A stretch of DNA of 17,279 nucleotides, taken from Chitinivibrionales bacterium. GTDB lineage: Bacteria; Fibrobacterota; Chitinivibrionia; Chitinivibrionales; JANQEN01. Where the stretch lies: NCBI GenBank assembly GCA_030593665.1, contig JAUVGS010000004.1, positions 1 through 17,279 of the forward strand, read 5' to 3'. The position numbers were made by a program, and so were the translations under genes. The notes below the pieces were generated by a model. The model saw only the letters and a program-made list of their open reading frames with translations. It had not been told where the DNA came from and ran no database searches. Of this stretch, positions 6,786-14,403 are shown one piece after another; positions within the stretch are counted from its first letter, which is position 1, and each line of letters begins with the position of its first letter.

Positions 6786-8121
6786 AAAAGAAAACGGACA
6801 AACCATTTTTTCCATTGATCCTGAGTCTCATCCTCCTGCATTACTTATACAAAATGGCCGTGTTATCGATCCCGTCAACAATGTTGATGAGAACCTGACT
6901 GTTGCGATACAGGATGGAAAAATTCTCTCGGTCACGAAAGAAGCGCCTGCCGGCTTTGCAGCCGATACAATTATAGATGCAGCCGGTATGTGGGTGGTTC
7001 CCGGTTTGGTTGACCTTCACGTGCATCTCCGTGAGCCGGGCAGGGAAGATAAAGAGACCATTAAATCAGGCCTTCAAGCTGCGGCGGCGGGCGGTTTTAC
7101 CACCGTCGCCTGCATGCCCAACACCAACCCGGTGCTTGACGAGGAGTCTAAGATCCGATATGTTGTCCAGCGTGGTGAAGGTTGTCCGAGCCGCGTATAC
7201 CCGATTGGTTCCATTACTAAAAACCTTGATGGTGAACAACTTTCTCCCTTTGGTGAAATGATTCGGGCCGGGGCGAAAGCCTTTTCCGACGACGGGAAAT
7301 CGGTATACCGTTCACATATAATGCGCAATGCCCTCAACTACTCAAAATCATTCAATGTGCCTATCATTTCTCATTGTGAAGACCCCGATCTTGCCGACAA
7401 GGGGCACATGAATGAAAGTAACGTGTCAACCCGGTTAGGTATCCGGGGTATTCCGTCTATCTCGGAAGAGGTTATTGTTGCACGCGATATCATGCTGGCG
7501 GAATATACTGAAGCGCGTCTGCATATATGCCATGTGTCTACTGCCGGTTCGGTTCAACTTATCCGCTGGGCGAAGAAAAGAGGTGCGCAGGTAACGTGTG
7601 AAACCTGCCCACACTATTTTGTCTTTACTGATGAAGATCTTGAAACCTATGACACCCACAAAAAAATGAATCCGCCGCTGAGAACTCCATACGACAAAAA
7701 AGCCGTGATTGCCGGTATTGAAGATGGTACCATTGATATTATTGTCAGTGATCATGCGCCGCATTGTGCGGAGGAAAAGGATGTTGAGTTTAATGCCGCT
7801 TCTTTTGGTGTGATCGGACTGGAAACCTCTCTTAGTGCAACAATTACCTATCTTGTTAAAAAGAAGCTCCTCTCACGGTCAGGCCTTGTCGAAAAAATGA
7901 GTGTCATACCCAACCGGATTTTCAACCTTGAGGGCGGCAGCCTTTCTCAGAATGCTGTTGCTGATGTAACCATTATTGATCCCGATGCCACCTGGAAAGT
8001 TGCCCCTTCTTATTTCTATTCAAAAAGCCGTAACAGCGCCTTTGAAGGTATGGAGCTTACCGGCCTTGCGCGATGGACTATTCTTGGCGGGAAGGTTGTT
8101 TACGAGAGGGCAAAAGTGTAA
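6778..8121 (+). CDS. pyrC: Dihydroorotase, class I
   Basis: Predicted 447 residues. ATG 6778 is preceded by GGAGG eight bases upstream and overlaps the last 8 bases of pyrB. An upstream in-frame start at 6712 has no support. It closes carbamoyl aspartate to dihydroorotate. The amidohydrolase metal ligands are in place: 'DLHVHLRE' (His81, His83), 'FSDDG' (Asp171), 'SHCED' (His199), 'CHVSTAG' (His252) and 'VSDHAPH' (Asp325). These match an active class I enzyme, not the degenerate pyrC-like partner of some ATCases. 'GGFTTVACMPNTNP' (105-118) is a further family signature. It is the last gene of the operon and converges with the metal-efflux locus. Confidence 0.95.
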   Translation: MLKKENGQTIFSIDPESHPPALLIQNGRVIDPVNNVDENLTVAIQDGKILSVTKEAPAGFAADTIIDAAGMWVVPGLVDLHVHLREPGREDKETIKSGLQAAAAGGFTTVACMPNTNPVLDEESKIRYVVQRGEGCPSRVYPIGSITKNLDGEQLSPFGEMIRAGAKAFSDDGKSVYRSHIMRNALNYSKSFNVPIISHCEDPDLADKGHMNESNVSTRLGIRGIPSISEEVIVARDIMLAEYTEARLHICHVSTAGSVQLIRWAKKRGAQVTCETCPHYFVFTDEDLETYDTHKKMNPPLRTPYDKKAVIAGIEDGTIDIIVSDHAPHCAEEKDVEFNAASFGVIGLETSLSATITYLVKKKLLSRSGLVEKMSVIPNRIFNLEGGSLSQNAVADVTIIDPDATWKVAPSYFYSKSRNSAFEGMELTGLARWTILGGKVVYERAKV

Positions 8122-8207
8122 TGGTTCCCTTTATACAACTCGCCGCTTTATCCGCATAAAAAGGTGTTATCCCCGTGTGCAAGTACGAAAGCCCCTGGAT
8201 AACATTA

Positions 8208-8232
8208 TGTCCCACAAAGGGGATAATGAACA
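8208..8232. repeat. Short dispersed repeat, copy a
   Basis: TGTCCCACAAAGGGGATAATGAACA (8208-8232) corresponds to TGTCCCATAAGGGGATAACGAACA at 16145-16168, with one single-base gap and two or so substitutions. Both contain a TCCC...GGGA mini-hairpin and both are intergenic. Confidence 0.5.
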
Positions 8233-8256
8233 CTAACAACTAAAGTTGCAAGTGTT
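8229..8256. terminator. Hairpin downstream of pyrC, possible terminator
   Basis: AACACT-aa-CAAC-taaa-GTTG-ca-AGTGTT forms a stem with one 2x2 internal loop, about 110 bases after the pyrC stop. It is followed by TTATAATAG, not a clean T-run, so termination is plausible but weakly supported. Confidence 0.35.
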
Positions 8257-8283
8257 TATAATAGAATCAGAATGGTCAAATGA

Positions 8284-8308
8284 GAATTAGGAAATTGATT
8301 TCCAATTC
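8284..8308. repeat. Palindromic hairpin at the 3' end of the metal locus
   Basis: GAATT-a-GGAAAT-tg-ATTTCC-AATTC is an 11-bp stem with one bulged base and a 2-base centre, about 75 bases beyond the stop of the last gene of the minus-strand locus (8385). No T-run follows on the minus strand. It may protect the 3' end of the mRNA or be an unrelated palindrome. Confidence 0.35.
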
Positions 8309-8384
8309 GAATTGTGCAGTGGCCATTTCCATGCCCCTCTGCTTAACATACTGTTACCGACTCATTCATCCCGGCTCAAAAAAC

Positions 8385-8795
8385 CTATTCTTCTTCAAGC
8401 GGTTTCTCTCTGAAAATGATCTTTAAGCGCGATCCTTTTGATGGATATACCGGCGATTCTACTGAAAAAAACTTTATCGGTCGATTCCTTCTTTTATTGT
8501 AGTACCTGTCCTGGGTACTTACTTTATCAAGAACCTTACCTTCCGGAGAAATAACGGTCATTTCAAAATGCCCCCGAATGGTAATCCGTTTAAGGGCAAC
8601 ATATCCTTTTACCGTAAGAATATTATTATCATAGGTGACTTGTATTGTCTGAAATAGTAAATAGTCTGAATAAACCGTTTCAACGCTTACTATACCACAC
8701 TGTACCAGATCTATCTCATTTGCATTACTGTAAACAAAGAATAGTAACACTGGTAAAAACAGTGCCCGTGTTACTCCAATTTTTTGAAATAGCAT
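8385..8795 (-). CDS. Small exported protein of the metal locus, paralogue of 8945-9415
   Basis: Predicted 136 residues from ATG 8795, with AAGGAGG four bases upstream. A signal peptide occupies about the first 26 residues (hydrophobic run ending 'VYSNA|NE'). The mature part is rich in beta-strand patterns and aligns well with the neighbouring lipoprotein: 'ILTVKGYVALKRITIRGH' against 'VLSVSGTVQLRNKLVRGH', 'GKVLDKVST' against 'GSILTKTST', and 'FFSVESPVYPSKGS' against 'FFSVDIPVVPPNGS'. The tail is charged ('REKPLEEE'). A compact beta-sandwich in the periplasm is likely. The function is not known to me, and the position at the end of a metal-efflux locus suggests a role in metal or envelope homeostasis. 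Confidence 0.75.
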   Translation of the reverse strand: MLFQKIGVTRALFLPVLLFFVYSNANEIDLVQCGIVSVETVYSDYLLFQTIQVTYDNNILTVKGYVALKRITIRGHFEMTVISPEGKVLDKVSTQDRYYNKRRNRPIKFFSVESPVYPSKGSRLKIIFREKPLEEE

Positions 8796-8944
8796 GTTTC
8801 CTCCTTTTTTGCATTCTCTTTCATCACCGTAGAACCTTCCAGAGGTCTACCTATAAATTTACTAACAAAAATTTCTATTGTGATAAAAAAATGCATTCAT
8901 GCTGCTATATTGCATTTTCTACGTGCTTCTTATCTCAAAAAATT

Positions 8945-9415
8945 TCATTCTGTAATTGCAACGTTCTTTCCACAATCAAATGACTCGGGTACATCATAAC
9001 CGCGCTTATGATACCCGATGCGAACATCAGATCCGTTTGGCGGCACAACTGGAATATCTACCGAAAAAAACGCTGTTCTTTTAGCTGACACTCCTCTGCG
9101 GATTGATCGCTTTTTCAATATAGTATGGGTACTTGTTTTTGTAAGTATCGATCCGTCTGCCGCGTATACCACGACATCCACATGACCTCTAACCAGCTTG
9201 TTTCGTAATTGGACCGTACCGGAAACCGACAACACATCACCATCCTGAACCAGTTTTACAAAACCTATCCCGGCGTCGTTTGAATTTTTCCTGTTAACCG
9301 TTACCGTTTGCTCTTTTAAAAGGTTTATGGCGCCGGAAGATGCACACCCGTTCAAGAAAATAATGAAAGAGACGCTATAAAAAAGAAATGTTATAAGTAT
9401 ATTAAATGATTTCAT
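8945..9415 (-). CDS. Small lipoprotein of the metal locus, paralogue of 8385-8795
   Basis: Predicted 156 residues from ATG 9415, with AGAGGT five bases upstream. The open frame extends to 9478, but that part lacks a ribosome site and overlaps the PII gene. The N-terminus is a lipoprotein signal with the lipobox LNG-C (Cys24). The mature part shares the L-x-V-x-G-x-V-x-L, RGH, G-x-x-L-x-K-x-ST and FFSV-x-x-PV-x-P-x-x-GS motifs with the next gene downstream, plus a basic insert 'KKRSIRRGVSAKR' before FFSV. Duplication followed by divergence is the simplest reading: one product is lipid-anchored and the other probably soluble. It lies 43 bases after the PII gene. Function is not recognised. Confidence 0.75.
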   Translation of the reverse strand: MKSFNILITFLFYSVSFIIFLNGCASSGAINLLKEQTVTVNRKNSNDAGIGFVKLVQDGDVLSVSGTVQLRNKLVRGHVDVVVYAADGSILTKTSTHTILKKRSIRRGVSAKRTAFFSVDIPVVPPNGSDVRIGYHKRGYDVPESFDCGKNVAITE

Positions 9416-9458
9416 CGTGTACCTCTCTTTTAAAGAAAAAGAAAAAATATCAAATTCG

Positions 9459-9800
9459 TTATATTGCCACGTCACCACGCTCCCCGGTACTTATTCTTAC
9501 GGCTTCTTCAATATTCGATATATATATCTTACCATCGCCGCGTAAGCCGGTATGAGCGCCTTTTTGAATAGCCCCGACAACCGTTTCGACCAATTCATCA
9601 AGACATACAATTTCCAGCTTAACCGAAGGAATTGCATCGATGATATTATCTACAATATGGACCGGCATATCTTCTTCCCGGGATCTGCCAAACCCTTTTA
9701 ACTCATGAACACTGACACCCGTGAGCCTTTCGATCATATGCAATTGTTCAATAACTTCATTCAAGCGCTGTTTTTTGATATACGCATCAATTTTTTTCAT
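9459..9800 (-). CDS. PII-like protein of the metal-efflux-associated group
   Basis: Predicted 113 residues. AAGGAG sits six bases before ATG 9800 but directly abuts the earlier ATG 9806, so 9800 is preferred. The PII fold is clear along its whole length: 'MKKIDAYIKKQRLNEVIEQL', 'ELKGFGR' (33-39), 'KLEIVC', the nucleotide loop 'TGLRGDGKIYISNIEEAVRI' (84-103) and 'TGERGDVAI' at the end. In GlnB terms, the uridylylated Tyr51 aligns with Asn52, Arg103 aligns with Ser104, and Lys90 and Arg101 are kept. The T-loop has a different, acidic sequence. It is therefore unlikely to serve classical nitrogen control. A PII subgroup linked to heavy-metal RND pumps (PII-NG) is known, and the context here (RND pump upstream) fits it. 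The role is probably modulation of the pump by a nucleotide or metal signal. Confidence 0.85.
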   Translation of the reverse strand: MKKIDAYIKKQRLNEVIEQLHMIERLTGVSVHELKGFGRSREEDMPVHIVDNIIDAIPSVKLEIVCLDELVETVVGAIQKGAHTGLRGDGKIYISNIEEAVRISTGERGDVAI

Positions 9801-9847
9801 CGCCATCTCCTTCCGTTACTCGTTTTTAAAAATAATCATATATGTAA

Positions 9848-10029
9848 GCGTTCACAGAACGCTGAAATTTGGTATTCATGCTTTTGTACTATTTATCCAT
9901 ATTAGGTGGATAAATATCCAATTCATATACAAGTTTCATGATTTTTTCCAATTTCTAATTTCCACCACGAAGTAGCTATTGGTACGCCTACTTTAAAGCC
10001 TGACCAATAAATTTCACGCCGTTCACGGC
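9848..10029. repeat. Hairpin-tipped intergenic repeat element, copy 2
   Basis: About 182 bp between the RND pump and PII genes. Left tip: GCGTTC-ACA-GAACGC (9848-9862) then TGAAATTTGG. Right tip: CCAATAAATTTCA then GCCG-TTCA-CGGC (10018-10029). The right module (9959-10016) matches 3527-3584 directly (53 of 58). The left module (9863-9958) matches the reverse complement of 3449-3526, for example 'TGAAATTTGGTATTCATG' and 'TCCAATTCATATA', and has about 17 extra bases that build the hairpin ATTTATCC (9891-9898) / GGATAAAT (9908-9915). The last base of the right tip falls in the pump gene's stop codon. Confidence 0.65.
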
Positions 10030-13000
10030 TACTCATCCCTTAAGAGTTTTGGTGCAAACCATTCGTAAAGCGCGGGAATCAAAACCAGGGTCAGAAACGT
10101 TGACGAAATCAAGCCGAAGACCACGACAATGGCAAGTGGCCGCTGCACTTCCGAACCCATTCCGCGGGAAAATAAAAGCGGTACAAGCCCAAGGACCGTG
10201 GTAAGGGCCGTCATCAACACCGGGCGCAGGCGGAGCATAGCGCCTTCAGTGATTGCCCCGGTTGTTTCCATCCCCTCATTACGAAGCTGGTTTATATACG
10301 AAACCAGCACAAGCCCGTTCTGGACAGCTATACCAAAAAGCGCGATAAAGCCCACTGACGCAGGTACGGACAGATATTCTCCGGTTATCAACAATCCAAA
10401 AACACCCCCAATAAGGGCTAACGGAACATTGATAAAAATCATTAAGGCATAGCAGAGGTTGCCAAGGCTGAGGTAGAGCATTAAAAAAATAATCAATAAT
10501 GCGGTCGGTACTATAACGCCCAGTTTTTTCATGGCTCGCTGCTGGTTTTCAAATTGTCCTCCATATTCAATGTGGTATCCGGAAGGCAGGATAATTTTTT
10601 CTTCCACCCGTTCCCTGATATCAGCGACAACGCTCCCCAGGTCCCTTTCACGGACATTCGCGGAAATTGTCCAGCGCCGCTGATTTTTCTCGCGATTAAT
10701 CTGAATCGGCCCCACCAGTTTCTTTACATGCGCGACCTGGGAAAGGGGGATTTTATACCCCTCTGAAGTATGCACAAGAAGATTTTCTATTGCTTCGGGA
10801 CTTTCACGGAATGGTTTCTGGTACCGCACATGAATTCCGAACCGCCGGGTATTAAGAAAAATCTGATCAACGACTTCGCCGCCGATAGCCAGTTCCACAA
10901 TTTCAAGTATTTTGGACACGTTTACCCCATAACGGGCACATGCACTACGGTCGGCAACAACCTGTATCTGGGGCTGTCCAAAACTCTGTTCGGTGGCTAA
11001 ATCAACAAGCCCCTCAATTCCCTCAATCGCCTCCCTGATCTCTTCCGCTTTGACACGCAGCACCGACAGGTCGTCTCCATAGAGCTTGATTGCAAGTTGG
11101 GTTCTTACTCCGGAAAGAAGCTCATCAAACAAATTTTGAATCGGTTGGGTAAAGCTGAGTTGAATACCCGGATAGTGAGACAACATGGTATTTAACGCCG
11201 CTATTAATTTTGCCTTGGATGTATAATCCTCCCATTCTTTTTGCGGCTTTAGTGTTACCTGTATATTTGCAAAATTGACGGGGTGGGGATGGCTTCCCGC
11301 CTCCGGTCTGCCGATTTTTGCAATGGTCGATTCAACTTCATTAAAGGAAAGGATTTGACGTTCAAGTTTCATGATGGTTTCCGTTCCTTTTACCAGAGAG
11401 ATTGACGGGGCCATGGTAACGTTAATTTGAATCACTCCTTCTTCAAGGACAGGTATAAATTCCGTTCCAAGCCGGGGGACGAGAAGTATGGAAATAATAA
11501 AAGCGATACCGGCCCCCAGCGCTATAATGATTTTCATTTTTAACGCACTTACTAAAAGGGGCTTGTAGACCTTTTTAAGCGCGGTGATCACGAAAAATTC
11601 TTTTTGAGGTTCTGCTTTAAGAAGGAGTGATGACAGCACCGGAGCGAAAAGCATCGCTGCTATGACCGAGCCAAAAAGGGCAAAAGAAATCGTAAATGCC
11701 ATGGGTGAAAACATTTTACCTTCAACATTCTGGAGTGTAAAGAGCGGAAGAAAAACTATCACGATAATTGCAACAGAAAACAGTATCGGGTTCCCGACTT
11801 CATTCGCCGAGTGAATTATCAATTCGGTTTTGCCTCTTCCCCTGTTTTTCTCATCCGATAAATTACGATGGATATTCTCTACCATGACGATTGACGCATC
11901 GCCAAGCATACCGATAGCAATGGCAATCCCTCCCAGTGACATGAGATTAGCCGATAAGCCGGTTAGCCCCATGAAAATCACCGCAACCAGAGCGCAGAGC
12001 GGCAGGGCCAACACGACAATAAAGGCGGTTCGTATATTGCCCAGAAAAAGCAGCAGGGTTATAAGCACAAGCGCCGCACCCTGAAGAAGAGCCGTCTTAA
12101 TGGTCCCGGTGGCGTTGTCAACAAGCCGGCTCTGATTATAATAAGGCACGAGAGTGACACCCCGGGGTAGTGACGCCTGTACTTCGGGGAATTTTCGCTC
12201 CAATCGTTGTATTACTTTTGAGGTATTCTCACCGAACAGTTTCATGACAATTCCTGCAACAACTTCCTTTTCACCGTTCAGAGAAACAACTCCCCGGCGC
12301 ATTTCATTACCGAAGGCCACTTCTGCAACATCGCTGATTCTAACGGGTATTCCATCATGTACGTTAAGTTGTATCGTACGCAGGTCTTCTCGTTTTTCAA
12401 TGAGGCCTATTCCCCGCACCAGGTATTCTTCCGAACCTAATACAAGAAACTGTCCTCCTGCATTGTCATTATTTTCATTGATAGCTGCAACGACCTCTTC
12501 CAGACTCAGATCATATTTATTCAATGCATAGGGATTAATCTTCACCTGATATTGTAATACGTGGCCACCCATGGAAAGGATCTCCGTTACACCGGGTACC
12601 GTCTGCAATTGAAACTTTACGATCCAGTCATTGATTTCCCGCAGATAGGTGTTTGTATCTTTCCCTTTGGTGTTGACCGTACTATCGGCGGAGAGATAGT
12701 ACATAAACACCTCGCCCAGGCCTGTTGAAATCGGTCCTAAAACCGGTGGTTCGTGCATTTGGGGCATTTCTGCCATGGCGCCGGTCAGTCGTTCGGATAC
12801 AATTTGCCGGGCAAAATAGATATCGACATTTTCTTTGAAATAAACATATACGACAGCCATCCCAAAGGCGGAAGTGGATTTGACAAGGGTTACACCCGGA
12901 AGACCATTCATCGATGATTCTATTGGAAATGTGATAAGACGTTCTATTTCTTCCGGCGCCATCCCGTGTGCTTCAGCGAACAGGGGAACCATAACCGGAG

Positions 13001-13127
13001 AAATATCAGGAAAAGCATCTGTCGGTAATCGTCGGTATTGATAGGTTCCATACGCTAAAATACCTATGAGAAAGAGAACAACTATCAACCGCTTTTTTAA
13101 TGCGATCTCTATTAGATTTTCAATCAT
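10029..13127 (-). CDS. Heavy-metal efflux RND pump (CzcA/CusA family)
   Basis: Predicted 1032 residues, usual for HME-RND pumps. It sits in the inner membrane as a trimer and uses the proton gradient to export metal ions. 'RRLPTDAFPDISPVMVPLFA' (32-51) and 'MAPEEIERLITFPIESSMNG' are family hallmarks. Twelve membrane spans are expected, and the duplicated large periplasmic loops are visible. The TM4 proton-relay motif reads 'AIGMLGDASIVMVEN' (404-418) with Asp410 and Glu417, lacking the first Asp of the CzcA form (DFGxxxDG). Of the three CusA periplasmic methionines, only the first (M573) has a match here (Met572); the positions of M623 and M672 are Phe/Asn and Asp/Glu/Leu. A divalent ion (Zn, Co, Ni or Cd) is therefore more likely than Cu/Ag, but this is inference. 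AAGGAG precedes ATG 13127, and the gene starts 12 bases after the adaptor gene. Confidence 0.93.
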   Translation of the reverse strand: MIENLIEIALKKRLIVVLFLIGILAYGTYQYRRLPTDAFPDISPVMVPLFAEAHGMAPEEIERLITFPIESSMNGLPGVTLVKSTSAFGMAVVYVYFKENVDIYFARQIVSERLTGAMAEMPQMHEPPVLGPISTGLGEVFMYYLSADSTVNTKGKDTNTYLREINDWIVKFQLQTVPGVTEILSMGGHVLQYQVKINPYALNKYDLSLEEVVAAINENNDNAGGQFLVLGSEEYLVRGIGLIEKREDLRTIQLNVHDGIPVRISDVAEVAFGNEMRRGVVSLNGEKEVVAGIVMKLFGENTSKVIQRLERKFPEVQASLPRGVTLVPYYNQSRLVDNATGTIKTALLQGAALVLITLLLFLGNIRTAFIVVLALPLCALVAVIFMGLTGLSANLMSLGGIAIAIGMLGDASIVMVENIHRNLSDEKNRGRGKTELIIHSANEVGNPILFSVAIIVIVFLPLFTLQNVEGKMFSPMAFTISFALFGSVIAAMLFAPVLSSLLLKAEPQKEFFVITALKKVYKPLLVSALKMKIIIALGAGIAFIISILLVPRLGTEFIPVLEEGVIQINVTMAPSISLVKGTETIMKLERQILSFNEVESTIAKIGRPEAGSHPHPVNFANIQVTLKPQKEWEDYTSKAKLIAALNTMLSHYPGIQLSFTQPIQNLFDELLSGVRTQLAIKLYGDDLSVLRVKAEEIREAIEGIEGLVDLATEQSFGQPQIQVVADRSACARYGVNVSKILEIVELAIGGEVVDQIFLNTRRFGIHVRYQKPFRESPEAIENLLVHTSEGYKIPLSQVAHVKKLVGPIQINREKNQRRWTISANVRERDLGSVVADIRERVEEKIILPSGYHIEYGGQFENQQRAMKKLGVIVPTALLIIFLMLYLSLGNLCYALMIFINVPLALIGGVFGLLITGEYLSVPASVGFIALFGIAVQNGLVLVSYINQLRNEGMETTGAITEGAMLRLRPVLMTALTTVLGLVPLLFSRGMGSEVQRPLAIVVVFGLISSTFLTLVLIPALYEWFAPKLLRDE

Positions 13128-13139
13128 GAATACTCCTTA

Positions 13140-14267
13140 TTAATGTCCGTGTCCTGCGTGGTCTCCAAGGGCACTGGTAACTATTTTGGCTTTGATTTCA
13201 AAAGCGCCTTTTGCCACATAGGTATCACCGGGTTTAAGGCCTGAAACGATCTCGACAACCTGATCATCTGCCAATCCGGTTTTCACTTCAACCGCTTTGA
13301 AAACATTATTCTCTTCAGGAACAAAGACAACGGTTTCATCATGCAGAATTTGAATGGCATCCTTATTCACCGCAGGAACCAGAGTATCCGATGCAAGAGA
13401 GATAACCCCGGTTATGAAGGTTCCGGGCCGCCACGCACTTCCCTTATTGGGAATAACCGCACGGGCAATAATACTTCTTGTCGTTTCATTATACACATGA
13501 GCGACATAAGATAATGTTGCCTGAATTTGTCTGTCACTGCCAACAGCCTTTATCAGTATCGGCTGCCTCCGTCCGACCACATCAACATCCTTTGCAAACA
13601 CTTCACAGTTAGCCCATACCGAACCAAGATTTGCAACCACGAAAAGAGTTGTTTCTTCACCGGCAAACTCACCCGGTGTGGCATGTTTTTCGACAATCCA
13701 TCCTGCAATAGGAGACCGCACAGCGTAGTTGGTTAAACTGGCGTTACTTTCTATTGTTGCCAACCGCTCTCCTTTTTCCACATACCGGCCGAGCTGTTTA
13801 TGAATTTCTTTAACCACACCGCTGAAACGCGGGGTAATATGTGCAAGACGGTCTTCGTTATAGCCAATCTCACCGGATAGCTCGATGGTCTGAGCTATAG
13901 CCTTTTTTTCTACTACTGCGCTTTCTATTCCCGCAAGAGCAATAGCTTTTTTCGAAAGCCGGACATCTTCCTCATCCTCACCCTCATGTTTGCTGTGATC
14001 ACGTTCGTCATGATCATTTTCACTCTCATAGTCCTCATTGTCATCATCATGACCTTCTTTCTCGTGATCATTATCTTTATCTTCGCTATCATGGTCACAC
14101 GTTTCACTATGCTTTTCATTTTCATCCTTATGCTCACTTTGCTTTTCCGCTACACCATGCTCTTCACCCCGGTGCGGTTCTTCAGGATGACCCTCCTCCC
14201 GGCATGAAATGCCAACAAGAGAGACATATAAAAAAAAGACTGCTAGTATAATCACTATTTTCCTCAT
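13140..14267 (-). CDS. RND periplasmic adaptor (CzcB/CusB-like) with His-rich N-terminal tail
   Basis: Predicted 375 residues from ATG 14267 with AAGGAG five bases upstream. It is the membrane fusion protein linking the RND pump to an outer-membrane channel. A signal sequence ends near Cys22 ('LVGISC'), possibly lipidated although the -3 residue is Gly. Residues 27-94 are a low-complexity His/Asp/Glu stretch with 11 histidines, such as 'HDDDNEDYESENDHDERDH', a likely metal sink. The adaptor core follows: 'TIELSGEIGYNEDRLAHITP', then 'RFSGVVKEIHKQLGRYVEKG' (lipoyl half), 'VRSPIAGWIVEKHATPGEF' (second lipoyl half), a beta-barrel, and the membrane-proximal end with 'GLKPGDTYVAKGAFEIKAKI'. The C-terminus DHAGHGH adds further histidines. 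The coiled-coil hairpin is minimal, as in short CzcB/CusB forms. It lies 12 bases before the pump gene. Confidence 0.92.
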   Translation of the reverse strand: MRKIVIILAVFFLYVSLVGISCREEGHPEEPHRGEEHGVAEKQSEHKDENEKHSETCDHDSEDKDNDHEKEGHDDDNEDYESENDHDERDHSKHEGEDEEDVRLSKKAIALAGIESAVVEKKAIAQTIELSGEIGYNEDRLAHITPRFSGVVKEIHKQLGRYVEKGERLATIESNASLTNYAVRSPIAGWIVEKHATPGEFAGEETTLFVVANLGSVWANCEVFAKDVDVVGRRQPILIKAVGSDRQIQATLSYVAHVYNETTRSIIARAVIPNKGSAWRPGTFITGVISLASDTLVPAVNKDAIQILHDETVVFVPEENNVFKAVEVKTGLADDQVVEIVSGLKPGDTYVAKGAFEIKAKIVTSALGDHAGHGH

Positions 14268-14403
14268 TAGAACTCCTTCTGCTATTCAATACTATTAAAT
14301 TTCATGCCGGTATATTCCATAAAATCACCATACAGCAATTAATAAATTTGGTTACAATTTATCCGGAATAGCAATATGGTTAAATGAAGATCAGGTGAGG
14401 GAA

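Larger units (their letters stand above)
8122..8384. other. Convergent intergenic region between pyrC and the metal locus
   Basis: These 263 bases hold no supported gene. From left to right they contain GTTATCCCC (8166-8174) inverted relative to GGGGATAAT (8219-8227), a 25-base repeat shared with 16145-16168, a hairpin at 8229-8256 and a second hairpin at 8284-8308. Genes point towards this region from both sides, so the hairpins may end both transcripts, although neither has a good T-run. Confidence 0.6.

Noticed and set aside
10029..13127. Calling the pump cusA (Cu/Ag efflux)
   Set aside because: Two of the three CusA metal-binding methionines are not conserved, so the symbol would claim more than the sequence shows.
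13925..14207. Long frames on both strands over the His-rich part of the adaptor gene (runs of Met/Lys/Ile or Phe/Ile/Val)
   Set aside because: These are shadows of the low-complexity GAT/CAT/GAA codons of the real gene.
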